Source of the DNA: Chenopodium formosanum
Taxonomy: Eukaryota > Streptophyta > Magnoliopsida > Caryophyllales > Amaranthaceae
Reading direction: 5' to 3'
Assembly (NCBI GenBank): GCA_024500155.1
Contig: CM044877.1
Location: forward strand, 24,136,001 to 24,200,000
DNA length: 64,000 nucleotides
Made by a program: the position numbers and the translations under genes. The notes under the pieces were generated by a model that saw nothing but the letters and a program-made list of their open reading frames with translations, had not been told where the DNA came from and did no database searches. Of this stretch, positions 10,237 to 21,745 are shown one piece after another. Positions within the stretch are counted from its first letter, which is position 1, and the number at the start of each line of letters is the position of its first letter.

Positions 10237-10245
10237 TATAAATAC
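10237..10245 (+). promoter_or_regulatory. TATA box of the Athila-type 5' LTR
   Basis: TATAAATAC is embedded in the near-palindrome GGAGTATAAATACTCC. The 3' LTR has the same box at 18835-18843. The position, downstream of the palindrome array and upstream of a pyrimidine-rich leader (TCTTCTTCTTCTT), is typical of U3/R. Confidence 0.75.
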
Positions 10246-11339
10246 TCCTCCGTAATACGATTTTAGGATATCTTCTTCTTCTTCTCTTAATCCTTTCTCT
10301 TAGACTTTCTCTCTTTACTTAGTTTTCTCTCTCTAAACTCTCTCCCAAAACCTTTGTTCTTATTTTCTTTGATTAATTCCAGATTTATTTTGGTGACGAT
10401 TTCTCTTCCCTTAATCTTAGTTATTTACTTTATTCCTTTGATCATGATTTATTTTATTGCTTTGCTTAGTTTATATTTAATTATGTGTGAGTAGTTTAAT
10501 TTCTAGGGTTTATGGGGATCTAATAAATAATATGAAGGGGTAATTTATTATTGTTAATTATCAATGCTAGATTAATTTCCTATTGATTGGATTAATGCTC
10601 TGTGACTAGATTAGGCCTATCTTTTATGCATGAGTTTGACAATATTGATTCAAGAATCGAGAGATGAGAATTAATGTTTAGGTCTAGTTTCAATAGGCAA
10701 GTTAATTTATAAATGGTTAAGTCAAGATTCGAGAGATGAGATTTAATACAGGTAATTTAATTGTGTGATTGTAATAAGTAGCGAGAGCCCTTTACAATCT
10801 GGTTAATTGATGCATTGATGATTGACTATTGTTGATTGTTGGTATTGCATGATGATTTCTTATTGGATTGTTTTAATGTTTTACAATTGCGGCTTGTAAA
10901 AGTATAGCAATATTAAATTGATGAATCGAGCAGATGTTAATTTGATATTAAAGGCTATTTTCGATAAGGACTTAGATCTAGTAAATTGCGAGAGCCTGTT
11001 AGATCTATGTTGATTAATAAATTGCGAGAGCCTGTTAATCATGTTATTTATGCAATGTCAATGATTGATTACCCTATTTTACCCCGGAATATTATTTATT
11101 GGTGAACCTATGCCCTAGATCCTTTTATATATTATTTCCTCCCTTTTCTTACTCTCTTTAGTTTAGTTTCATATTCAACTTTTAATATTGGTTACTTAAA
11201 TAATTTAGATTATAATATTTAATTAAGAGTAAAAAGACTTGTTTCCCTGTGGAGATCGACCCTACTTCCCTATCTACTTTAGTTAGTGAATTAGGTAATT
11301 ATTTTTGATTAGGGGATACGACTTTACCCTGTCAAAATT

Positions 11340-11357
11340 TGGCGCCGTTGCCGGGGA
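11340..11357 (+). other. Primer binding site, tRNA-Asp type
   Basis: TGGCGCCGTTGCCGGGGA begins five bases after the LTR end. It is complementary to the 3' end of plant tRNA-Asp as known for Athila elements. Confidence 0.88.
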
Positions 11358-11469
11358 AACGGTTTTATTTTTATTTCTGATTATTTTTGTAGTCTAGATT
11401 ATTTCCCTTTTGTCTCAAAGAGCGTTAGTTCTCTGAGACAAATCTCATATTTGATTCTAGTTTTTGTTT

Positions 11470-14259
11470 ATGCCCAGGTGTTCCAGATCAGGTTACATCC
11501 CATTCGATCCTGAGATCGAACGTTCCTTCCATAGACAGAAAAACTTCTACAAGCAAATCCTGGCGGATTCTGGTGATAATAACAATAATCACCGAGATTC
11601 TCCAACTGGTTCTAGCAATTCAGAGGCATCATCAGACACAGACGGTTCCAAAGAAACTTAGTGACTATTCACAACCAAAGCTTCAGATTTTCCACATCTC
11701 ACCCCTACTCCGGCTCTTGATGGGGTTCAATTTGAAATCAAACCCCAATTTATAACGATGATAGAGAGGAAGCAATTCAGTGGAGCCAAGGGTGAAGACC
11801 CGAATCTTCACATTGCCGACTATTGTCAATATTGCAACACCATAAGGCAGGCCGGGGTCACTCAAGACCAAATCAGGGAGATTCTCTTTCCCTTTTCTTT
11901 AACTGGAAAAGCTAAATTGTGGTTTAATGGTCTAAATAGAACTACGCTTGGTATAACTGACTGGGAAACTCTTGTTTTGAATTTTTATAACAAATATTAT
12001 CCTGCAGAGAGAACAACAGTGCTACGGAGTGCAATTCAGAATTTCGTCCAAGAAGCCGATGAGTCTTTATATGAGGCTTGGGAGAGGTTCAAGGACTTAC
12101 AAAGAGAATGCCCTCACCATAATTTAGCACAATGGCAGTTAATCCAAGCCTTTTATAACGACATTGGAAATTCTTCTAGAATAATTTTAGACTCTGCAGC
12201 TAGTGGGAGATTTATGAATCTTAATGTTGATGACGCAGGTTAGGTTATTGAAGATATGGCGATACACAATTCCCAATATGGGAATCCCAGAGGATTTGCT
12301 AACAAGGGGAAACATAGCGTCGACTCTGTATCCTTTTTGCAAGCTCAACTGACCTCTATTTGTCAAAAATTAGATAATCTGAGCACTGCTAACGTAGCTA
12401 ATGTTTCTGCGATTAATAATAATTCTAATGAGGCTTTCTGTGAAAATTGTGGTATTGTAGGTCATTGGGAGCAGGATTGCAGGAGTTCCGTGGAGCAAGT
12501 TAATGCCTTCCAAGCTTATAGGCAGAATAACCCATACTCCAACACTTACAATCCTGGGTATCGGAATCATCCATACCTTTCCTACCGGAGCACTAATGTT
12601 CAAAATCCACCACCACAAGAACCATAGGTGCCACAGCAACAGCAGCAGAAATACTATCATCCCAATGCTGGCCAAAAGAATCAACCACAACAACCCCCCT
12701 CATCTACAGACCCTTCTTTAGGGGAAATTAGAGCAATGTTGGTTAATATGCAAAAGCACATGGAGAGCAGAGATGCGACAATTGATCAAATTCTAGCGCA
12801 TAACAAAATTATAGATAATCAAATTGCACAACTCTCTGCTACTCTACAAGCACGCCAACAGGGAGCCTTGCCGGCACAGCCGACTAGGCCTACGGATCAA
12901 GCATTTGCAATTACTCTAAGGAGTGGTTCAAACTATGAAGGGTCCTCTATGCCCAGAGTCGATGAACCTATTTTATTAAATAATGCTAATCTTGATTCCA
13001 TTAAACCAAACAATGTAGTTGCTAGCCCTGCAGGGCTAGAGGATAATACTAACATATCTAATCCTACATTGCAGGGTAAAACTCTGGAGAAGGTGGCTAC
13101 TCCAGACAAAGAGAAGAATGCTCAAAAGCCAATTATCAAACTTCCTTTCTCCAATCGTCAATTGAAGACAAACTTGGATAAGCAGTTTGGTAAGTTCCTG
13201 GAGGTGGTTAAGGATTTGAAGGTAACAGTTCCCTTTACTGAATTGATCACACAAATCCCCTCATATGCAAAATTTATGAAAGAAATTTTGACGAGAAAAA
13301 GGTCTATTAGTGAGGTAAAGACAGTAGCTTTCACTGCAGAGTGTAGTGCCGTACTTCAAAATAAGTCTCCACCTAAACTGAAAGATCCGGGTAGTTTTTC
13401 TATCCCTTGTCATATTGGTAATCTTCTGATTGATAATGCATTATGTGATTTGGGTGCTAGTGTTAGCGTTATGCCATTATCTGTATGTTCTAAGTTAAAT
13501 ATGGGTAAATTAAAAGGTACCAATATAACTCTGCAAATGGCCGACCGTTCTTTCAAATACCCCCTAGGTGTTTTAGAGGACGTCCCCGTTAGAGTAGGTA
13601 AATTTTATATACCTGTAGACTTTTTTGTTCTTGATATGGCTGAGGATATGTAAACCCCAATTATTTTGGGTAGACCATTCCTTAACACTGCAGGAGCAGT
13701 CATAGATGTTAGAAGTGGTAAGCTAACACTATCTGTAGGGGATGATAAAGTGGTTTTTAATCTGAATAATACCCTTAAAAGCTCCATGACTGAGGAGAAA
13801 TGTTTCAGTGTTAATGTGGTTGTAAATTATTCTAATAAGCCCCAAGCTCTTGAAAAAGATCATTTGGAGGCGGTATCTTGTGTTGCATCCCTTTCAGATG
13901 AGATAGACAAATGGCAGAAGGAAGTCGATGCAATAGAAAGAGCATTCTACAATGTTGGTCTTGGTTTCGAGGATGAACAAGTGGAACCGATAGAGCAAGT
14001 TGTGCGAATGGAGCCTACGGTAAGTGTTCCGCCAGATCGAGTTGCAAGTGTTGAACACAATGACAATTTGAAGCAACATTCGATCGAAGAAGGGTTTTTA
14101 GTGCGTAGCATTGAAGATCCCCCAATCCAAGTCATGGATGATCCACCAGATAAGGCGACTTGGCGTCCCACAGGACATGTCAGGAAGCCGCATTGCGGCC
14201 TAAACATCGCTAGACCGGGTGAGAAACCACCCGACCAAGCGTTAGGCCAAGGGTCTTAG
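11470..14259 (+). CDS. gag: Athila-type gag-protease, with internal stops
   Basis: One frame from ATG 11470 to TAG 14257-14259 (about 929 codons), broken by TAG-TGA at 11659-11664, TAG at 12241 and 12625, and TAA at 13651. The capsid segment (11758-12240) has GKAKLWFNGL and the FYNKYYPAERT motif of Athila Gag. A CCHC knuckle (C-x2-C-x4-H-x4-C, with FCENCGIVGHWEQDC) lies near 12436-12480. A coiled-coil-like Gln-rich region follows (12628-12870). The retropepsin domain has ALCDLGASVSVMP (active Asp near 13447) and IILGRPFLNTAG after the TAA. The C-terminal third shows no known domain. RT should follow but does not. It is not translatable as it stands without readthrough. Confidence 0.85.
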
Positions 14260-14507
14260 GAATTGTACTTGGTAAGAAGGTCGTGCGGGACCTAGATAAA
14301 CCAGCGCTTTGCGGGAGGCAACCCGTATTTTTAATTTTTATTTTATTTTTTTTTATTTTTTTTTTAGACCAGTTTTTCTTTTCGTTTTCTTCTGTGAGGA
14401 GAGATGAGGGAATTTAATGAGTTTTTTTTAGTATTTGTACAGGTTTGAAGGAAAAGAGTTAGACAAATTTTTGAGAACAGAAGGAAATTTGCCCCTGATT
14501 TAGTCTC
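14260..14507 (+). other. Junction where pol is missing
   Basis: Directly after the protease ORF comes a short non-coding stretch including AGCGCTTTGCGGGAGGCAAC (about 14308-14327). In complete Athila elements a similar segment lies downstream of integrase. Its position here fits an internal deletion that removed RT, RNase H and integrase as a block. A T-rich tract follows. Confidence 0.55.
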
Positions 14508-14858
14508 GGGCCCGACCGGGCGAAGCTCGCCCGATCGGGCGCGAGAGTAGAGTTCTTAAAACAAGAATTTTCGCCCGACCGGGCGAGAGCCGCCCGACCT
14601 GGCTCGAATTTTGACGTTTACGGACTAATTTGTCCGCCCGATCGGGCAAGCCTCGCCCGATCGGGCGCGAGAGCAAGGTGACAATCAGGTAGTTAGATCG
14701 CCCGATCGGGCGAATGACGCCCGACCGGACGCGAAAACATGATGAAAATTTTGGTCAGATCGCCCGACCGGGCGAGAAGTCCGCCCGACCGGGCGCGAGA
14801 ATCATCCCAGAACTCCACAGATCGCCCGATCGGGCGAGACACCGCCCGACCGGGCGCA
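14508..14858. repeat. Internal array of paired GC-rich palindromes
   Basis: About six pairs of the 14-bp palindrome CGCCCGAYCGGGCG. Within a pair the units are 4-8 bases apart, and pairs recur every 55-75 bases; the second member usually carries a GCGAG extension. The intervening 25-40-base segments are unrelated to each other. Placed between the protease ORF and the third ORF. Same motif as in the LTRs. Confidence 0.9.
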
Positions 14859-15100
14859 AGCTATATACGCGTCTCTTCTTCTTTCTTTCTTCTTTCTTTC
14901 TTCATTTCTTCTTTCCTCCATTACTTTCTCTCTCTAAACCTCAAATTTTCTTTGACTTCTTTCTAAGATTTCTCCTCCATTACCAATCCAAATTCAAAAC
15001 TTTTTATATATTTGTAATCCTCTCTTCATCCTCTTCACTGTCATACAAAAATTTTTCAGTTTTAATTCTAAAAAAAAAAAAATTCGACCCATTTCTCTAC

Positions 15101-16621
15101 ATGGCTACAAAGAGGGCAAGATCAATTTTTGGTAGGAACTCCAGCTCGAGGGAGGAGTACGACCCAGACTTACAGCTCCCGTATTGGCCGACGATCCGGA
15201 TCGTGAGCCGGGAACAGAAAGAACGTTTGGAGCATTAGGTCGGTCATGAGGTAATCCCTTCTCGGTGGTTACACCGCCCTACCTTAGAATCATATGGTTT
15301 GTTTGATTATGTTAAACGATTTTTGAATGATATTGGCATGAGAAAATTCGTCGACATGCATTATCCTACATACCGAGAACTTACATGTGAATTTTTGTCC
15401 ACTTTTCATGTTGTTAGTAGTAGAAATGGACCCAATTTATTTTTTAGGTTAAACAATAGAAATATTAGTTTAACTTTTGTTGAATTTTGTAAAATTTTTG
15501 AATTAAATTCTGAATTATCTCACCAGTGGCATGAAGATTATAAAATGGGTGATTTATATTTTGCTTTGACTGGTTTACCTGCCCCCGACCCCCAACATGC
15601 TAGTACCAAACCCATTCACCACCCTGTCCCGAAAATCTGGCAAAGGTTTGCGGGATTGTGTTTCTTGGGTAGGGCTGAGCCTCATAACGCTCAAACCAAC
15701 GAACTAGCTATAATAGGACATTATGTATACGGGTTCGGGAAATTGAACATCGGTAGGTTCATAGTTCATCACCTGAGTCGGCATGCCACAGCCAGCACCA
15801 CTTCCAAGTCCCCTATCCGTTTAGGTGGCCTTATCACTCGTTTAGCAGTGAAAAAGGCCGGTTTTGTAGTAGACGGACCCCACCAGTTGACTAACTGTGG
15901 ACCAGATACCTACATGACTGCTAGGTATTTTGAGGATGTGGGGTGGGTTAGGCCGGATAGTGAGCAGACACCCTTTTGGTGTATTCGGACTGGAAACGAG
16001 CAACCTTTGCCTATTTTTCCTCTTCCCAGTCCAGACTTGACCGCCTTTCCCCCAGGGCAACTTTCTTACACCTATGATGCTTTAGTTGCAAACGCTAGGG
16101 GACAGGCACCACCACCACCAGTTCCACCACCTCAGCCCCAGCCCGAGGTGACTTTCTCTCCACCTCGTATGTCTCATTCCGTCTCTCATGTTGACTCTGA
16201 CCCAGTTTGGGATTTTCAGAGTATAGGTCAGGCCCTAGGACGTATTGAGCATGCACAGACTGACCTTAGGAGGATGGTGGGTTCTATTGACCACAGGTTA
16301 GGGTACCTAGAGAGGAACCAGGGTAGAGCTCTCTACCCTATGTACGATGATTATGCTCGTCGGGGCAACATTCCCGACGACGCTATCCACCCTGACTGGT
16401 TTCAGCCCCCACCCCAGGGATACGGTAGGGATCCCACTGCCCGTGGTATTTACTCTGACTATTCTTCCTTTTTCGGGTACGGCCAGGACATTCCTTTCGG
16501 GGGACCGGCGGGGGGGAGTTTTCACGCTGACTATTTTGGTGGTAGCTCTTCTGGTGCAGGTGGTGGAGGTGGCAGTGGAGGTGCGGGCTTCGACGCGATG
16601 GACGAGGATGATGAGGACTAG
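15101..16621 (+). CDS. Third ORF of the Athila element (Athila ORF1-like protein)
   Basis: ATG at 15101 (MATKRARS) starts a frame of 506 codons ending TAG 16619-16621, with one in-frame TAG at codon 46 (15236-15238). Upstream extension to 14714 only translates the palindrome array, so 15101 is preferred. Residues about 65-320 resemble the plant family annotated as Athila ORF1 / retrotransposon ORF1 (FDYVKRFLNDIGMRKF, RLGGLITRLA). Then a Pro-rich stretch (about 336-352), a heptad-like helix (about 370-410, IGQALGRIEHAQTDLRRMVG) and a Gly/Ser-rich, acidic tail. No signal peptide or membrane segment is seen, so it is not a typical envelope. It occupies the env position. Function unknown. Confidence 0.8.
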
Positions 16622-16667
16622 CTATGCTGGGCTAGTTTCCAAGCCAATGAGGACATTGTCTGATTCT

Positions 16668-16679
16668 GGCTTGGGGGAG
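16668..16679 (+). other. Polypurine-tract-like motif, copy 1
   Basis: GGCTTGGGGGAG lies 47 bases after the third ORF stop. It is identical to the true polypurine tract at 18264-18275. Confidence 0.7.
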
Positions 16680-17270
16680 ATTTTGGTTTGGTATTTTTCT
16701 TTTTCTCTTTTCCTTTATTTTTGGTGTGTTTTCTTAGGTTAGATTTTTCGCTTTTTAGGTGAGCTTTATTGCTTTATTTAAAAAAAATTGAAAAAATTAA
16801 AAAAAAAAAAAATACAAAAAATACGTTCCAATGAATTATAAATTATGCTTCCCTGTGCCCCTTACTTGAGAAAATTTGTTTTGATCCTTGGTAATTGATG
16901 ATGAGCATTGTGGATTAGTTGATCATGATTTGATGTTTGATTGCCTTGAAACCTTAACATGCGTCAATTTTGTCCAACTACCTGTGAATATAGTGCTTGA
17001 CTAGTTGATTTGGTTAGGATTGTGTGATAGTTCCATAATTCCTGGTATGTCAATGAATTTGAGTATTGGTTTGCAACTATTAGTAATATTTATATGATTC
17101 ATTATTATGCACATTGTGGAGGACGAAGGCATTTGTTCTTTTAGGTAGCCTCCAGATATTGTAGATACATTTGTTCCCTTCTTGCTACCCATGTTGTTGC
17201 CTTGACTCTTTGTTGTTTATTAGCCACATTACAAGCCTATTTTGCCCCATTGGTTACTAGTCCCAAGCTT

Positions 17271-17282
17271 GGCTTGGGGGAG
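17271..17282 (+). other. Polypurine-tract-like motif, copy 2
   Basis: GGCTTGGGGGAG again, preceded by the inverted CCCAAGCTT. It lies mid-way through the 3' untranslated region. Confidence 0.7.
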
Positions 17283-18263
17283 CTATTAGTGAGTGAGGTG
17301 AGGGAGTTTGTAGTGTGCTATTTATTTGCACAATTTGGGTGGGATTTTGAGAAGTAGTTTTGTTGATTGTTCATGTTTATTTTTGATAAGTTTGAGAGTT
17401 ATATTTTCTTGAAAAAATAAAGCATGATATTATGAAAAAAAAAAGAGAAGTTCAAAGAAAAAAAAATGTGAAAAAATAAGTGAACTTCAATAGAAAAAAA
17501 AATATTCAAATGTTCTAGTTGGAGGTTTGTAAAGAATAATTTTGAGCCTCAATGGAATAATTTCGAGTTTGGAAAATAAAGTTTGTTTATTCACTCTATT
17601 ACTCCATTATTATATCTTATGAGTGAAATTGTAAGAGTTGGGTTTATTTATTATGATTGGAGTATATTTGGTGGATGTTAGAGTTGGTTATGTAGGAGAT
17701 GTTGATCATTATTTATTCTTGATCATGGGTTTTATTAGGATATTGCTCCCTTAAGCATAGCTTTTCTCTCACGTATTTCCAAATTTATCCTACCCTTTAC
17801 CCTAGCCTTACATTACAAGCTTTAAAGACCTTCCGACCTTTGTGCATAGAATTGTATGAATGTGAAAGTGTTGCTTATCAATGCAAGTTATGATCTGGAA
17901 TATTTCGAGTCGACTAGTAGGATTGAGCGTTCATTGTTATTATATACACGAGAGTGTGAGTTGGGAGGGCATGGTTCACATTAAAGGGGTGGTTGGAGAG
18001 CGATCGAGTACATCTTTTACTCGCCACATAAATGAGAGTCGAGTGTGTGAGCACTAGTCTTGAATTCTATATGCTCTTGTGGTTTGCTCTGTTTGAGAAT
18101 TGTTAGGGAAGAAAGGTAATTGGATGGATTTGATTGGTAGAATCTGAAGCGTGTTTATTTGATTTACCCTGGATCGTTTGTGCTTGATTTTTTTTACCTT
18201 TAGGGGTGAAGCATATTTATTGATTCATTGATGAGATCTTTGCTTAGGGACAAGCAAAGGTTT

Positions 18264-18277
18264 GGCTTGGGGGAGTT
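18264..18277 (+). other. Polypurine tract of the Athila element
   Basis: GGCTTGGGGGAG followed by TT abuts the 3' LTR start (TGATGTATCC at 18278). This is the expected site for plus-strand DNA priming. Confidence 0.85.
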
Positions 18278-19932
18278 TGATGTATCCATTTTATATAGTA
18301 TTTTACCCCCGTCCCTTGGTCATAATTAGTAGTGTTTTTGGCTCTTTAGAGCCACTTTTATTACTAATTGGTGTTTTCTAGTGTTTTCGTAGATTTGGTT
18401 GACTTTTGCAGGGATTTATGCTTTTGGAGTATTTTCTCGAGATATTTTTGAGCAATCACGAGCACTGGAGAAGCATGACCAGATTTTATAGCCCAGGGCC
18501 GGTTAGAGATATCGAACCGGTGAATAAGGTCTCGGTAGAGGTGATACAGGGGCGTTTGGACCGAGTATTCAAGACCCAAAGAGGAAACCCAGATTGGCCC
18601 GAAGAATTGGAGCCCAATCGAAGTCCAAATATTGGCCCAAATGATCCGCCCGACCAAAAAGGCTGTCGCCCGGAGGCGCGCCCGGCCGGGCGGGAGAAGC
18701 GCCCGGTGACGCGCCCGGCCGGGCGCGAGATTGTTATTAGAGGTGAAAAAAGGCGCGCCCGATCGGGCGCGTGTTTATTTAGGAAACAATTAACGTCGTT
18801 TTAATTTGTTTTAGTTTAGGATTTTTGTACGGAGTATAAATACTCCTCTGTAATACGATTTTAGGATATCTTCTTCTTCTTCTCTTAATCCTTTCTCTTA
18901 GACTTTCTCTCTTTACTTAGTTTTCTCTCTCTAAACTCTCTCCCAAAACCTTTGTTCTTATTTTCTTTGATTAATTCCAGATTTATTTTGGTGACGATTT
19001 CTCTTCCCTTAATCTTAGTTATTTACTTTATTCCTTTGATCATGATTTATTTTATTGCTTTGCTTAGTTTATATTTAATTATGTGTGAGTAGTTTAATTT
19101 CTAGGGTTTATGGGGATCTAATAAATAATATGAAGGGGTAATTTATTATTGTTAATTATCAATGCTAGATTAATTTCCTATTGATTGGATTAATGCTCTG
19201 TGACTAGATTAGGCCTATCTTTTATGCATGAGTTTGACAATATTGATTCAAGAATCGAGAGATGAGAATTAATGTTTAGGTCTAGTTTCAATAGGCAAGT
19301 TAATTTATAAATGGTTAAGTCAAGATTCGAGAGATGAGATTTAATACAGGTAATTTAATTGTGTGATTGTAATAAGTAGCGAGAGCCCTTTACAATCTGG
19401 TTAATTGATGCATTGATGATTGACTATTGTTGATTGTTGGTATTGCATGATGATTTCTTATTGGATTGTTTTAATGTTTTACAATTGCGGCTTGTAAAAG
19501 TATAGCAATATTAAATTGATGAATCGAGCAGATGTTAATTTGATATTAAAGGCTATTTTCGATAAGGACTTAGATCTAGTAAATTGCGAGAGCCTGTTAG
19601 ATCTATGTTGATTAATAAATTGCGAGAGCCTGTTAATCATGTTATTTATGCAATGTCAATGATTGATTACCCTATTTTACCCCGGAATATTATTTATTGG
19701 TGAACCTATGCCCTAGATCCTTTTATATATTATTTCCTCCCTTTTCTTACTCTCTTTAGTTTAGTTTCATATTCAACTTTTAATATTGGTTACTTAAATA
19801 ATTTAGATTATAATATTTAATTAAGAGTAAAAAGACTTGTTTCCCTGTGGAGATCGACCCTACTTCCCTATCTACTTTAGTTAGTGAATTAGGTAATTAT
19901 TTTTGATTAGGGGATACGACTTTACCTTGTCA
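18278..19932 (+). repeat. 3' LTR of the Athila-type element
   Basis: 1,655 bp, nearly identical to 9660-11334. Differences concentrate in U3: a few substitutions near 18500-18660 and loss of 20 bp, one palindrome unit, near 18765. R/U5 is almost identical. TSD GTAAA follows. Confidence 0.93.
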
Positions 19933-20578
19933 GTAAATAAATGGTACATTCGGGTTTGGGTTTGGGTTAGGTTAAAAAATTCTTTAGTTGGATAATCTTA
20001 AAGTTGGATCATTCTTAGTTTTGGTTCAAGACTTCAACTTCAATTTCAAGTTGTATAAATATCGATGTGGTTAAGTTGAACCTATATAATTACACCTTCC
20101 ATAATTTGATCAAACATTATCAAGATTTCATTAAACATATATACGAAGTAATAGAGAGCAAAAGTATATAAGCTGAACAAATTGTACTAATATATTATTA
20201 AGGATTAAGGGTTTACAAAATTGTACCAATATATAAGTGAAACAAAAGGTATATAAAATTTAATTAAATCCTCCATGACTCAGATCAATAACAGGTTGTG
20301 TTGGGTTTTAACCATTTCCAAGTTCTAATTGGGTTGGGTACTAGTTCGGGTTCGAATTTAGTCGTTTCGGATTAAATCAATTGACGGTTACTATTAGGTC
20401 GGGTGCAGGTTTGAGTTCAGGTCATAAAGTATTGGTTCAAATTGGTTGTCGGTTAACATCAGGTCGGGTTACAGGTCACTAGTTTCATCCCATTGTTCGG
20501 GTACAGGTCAAATTCAAATCATTGTCGGTTCAGGTCAGGTTCTTAGATCGGGTCAGTTTTGATAGCTCTACTTATATA

Positions 20579-21262
20579 TATGATAGGCGGTTGCACACCT
20601 AACAAAAATAATATCTAACTAAACCTCCTAATTATGTAATAGGGTAAGTTAGGCCAGGGTCGATCCTAGAGAGAGGGTGGTTTAACAATCAACTTTTACC
20701 AATGACAAAACTAAATAAGGGTGGAATGATAGATTAAAATAACTACGATTACTCAAATATCCAATATGAATCAAATAGTAATAAAAAGATCTAGAATTAA
20801 GTATCACCACTAACTTAATCCATACAAGACAAATTCCTACCTCAATCAATTAATTATACGTCAATTAATTATACGTTCACAAGGAAAGGTATGCCCTAAG
20901 CTATAAAATACCAAAGATCTATCTCTCCCGAGTTGTCAATGGCTTCTCTAATTAACAATCAAACCTACTTCCGTGGAATCATGCAAATTAAAGGCATTAA
21001 GTTTGGCACCCTAACTTCCTACTAATCCGTTCTATATACTTCCGTGGAGAATTTAATACCCTTAATTGATCTATTTAAATCCGTCAAAACTCAACTCTCG
21101 TTGCGATCAAGACAATGGAATAATAACAATAATACCAATTATCCTAATCTAGTATTGGCATAAGTACAATTAATTAAGCTTGAACAATACAAACAATTAA
21201 TTGAGAATTTAAAAGAATAAATCAAGTATCAATCATTGTCCCTTTATCATGCAATACGAAGT
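20579..21262 (-). repeat. Degraded LTR remnant, Athila-like, minus strand
   Basis: The reverse strand contains a segment like GGATCGACCCTGGCCTAACT followed by an AT-rich tail, resembling the U5 of the intact Athila LTR (GAGATCGACCCTACTTCCC). Other recurring U5-type phrases (TTGCGATC, TCCACGGAAG) are spread along it. No ends or TSD could be fixed. Confidence 0.4.
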
Positions 21263-21270
21263 ACAATCTA

Positions 21271-21326
<56 letters not shown>

Positions 21327-21365
21327 ATATAATATAATATAATATAATATAATATAATATTTAAT
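21271..21365. repeat. AT-dinucleotide and AATAT microsatellites
   Basis: An uninterrupted (AT)n run of about 46 bases is followed directly by about eight TAATA pentamers. It marks the border before the AT-rich upstream region of the knottin fragment. Confidence 0.9.
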
Positions 21366-21745
21366 ATAAAGGAGAGTTTTTTCGCGAGTTTTTAGAGAGC
21401 TATATAAGATTTAATTTTCTTAACTCGCCACGTAGCATTATAAATTTTAATTGTAGCCAATAAAATAAGAGATTATTAATTTCTTTTAAAATTAAATAAT
21501 TCAAATGCAATGTAAGCAAATTTATTGAATGAGATTTTAAGTTTAAATTAATTAAATATAAAATATTCTTTTGATACTATGAATTTTATCAATATATATA
21601 ACAAATTTTAGCACGTACATAAAAATATATATATATTTTTAAAAATTCAAACAAACCGGCTTCATCTAGTATTGTAATGTAATATTATAGAGTATTGTAA
21701 TTAGCTTAGACCATTAGTGATACAATATTGTAATATATATAGTAA

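Larger units (their letters stand above)
9660..11334 (+). repeat. 5' LTR of the Athila-type element
   Basis: 1,675 bp beginning TGATGTATCC and ending TTACCCTGTCA. It contains a GC-rich palindrome array (10027-10175) and a TATA box (10237-10245). R/U5 is AT-rich with repeated ATTGCGAGAGCCTGTTA phrases. An open frame that crosses the palindrome array is a by-product of its GC content and not a gene. Confidence 0.93.
16622..18263 (+). other. 3' untranslated region of the Athila element
   Basis: AT-rich, no conserved frame. It contains two extra polypurine-tract-like copies (16668-16679, 17271-17282), A-rich tracts near 16780-16815 and 17400-17520, and several phrases such as CTTGATCATG. Long 3' untranslated regions are usual in Athila elements. 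Confidence 0.6.
9660..19932 (+). mobile_element. Non-autonomous Athila-type gypsy element lacking pol
   Basis: LTRs at 9660-11334 and 18278-19932 are flanked by perfect 5-bp TSDs GTAAA (9655-9659, 19933-19937). The internal region holds a primer binding site (11340-11357), gag-protease (11470-14259), a palindrome array (14508-14858), a third ORF (15101-16621) and polypurine tracts. No RT, RNase H or integrase lies between protease and the third ORF. I counted about eleven substitutions and one 20-bp gap between the LTRs, most in the palindrome region, so the insertion is recent and must have used proteins supplied in trans. The lineage comes from Gag similarity and the tRNA-Asp-type primer site. 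Confidence 0.9.
9423..20570. mobile_element. hAT-type MITE split by the Athila element
   Basis: Termini are TAGAGCTGTCAA on the left (9423) and TTGATAGCTCTA on the right (ending 20570). They are flanked by perfect 8-bp direct repeats CTTATATA (9415-9422 and 20571-20578), the TSD size of hAT transposons. Without the nested retrotransposon (9660-19932 plus one TSD copy) it is about 0.87 kb. Both arms are filled with degenerate GGTCAGGT and TCGGGTTC repeats. No transposase is present, so it is non-autonomous. Confidence 0.85.

Noticed and set aside
14508..14858. CRISPR-like repeat-spacer pattern
   Set aside because: The repeats are 14-bp palindromes in pairs inside a plant retrotransposon, spacing is irregular and no cas genes exist.
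14714..15100. Upstream extension of the third ORF
   Set aside because: It would translate the palindrome array into RPG-type repeats; the ATG at 15101 fits better.
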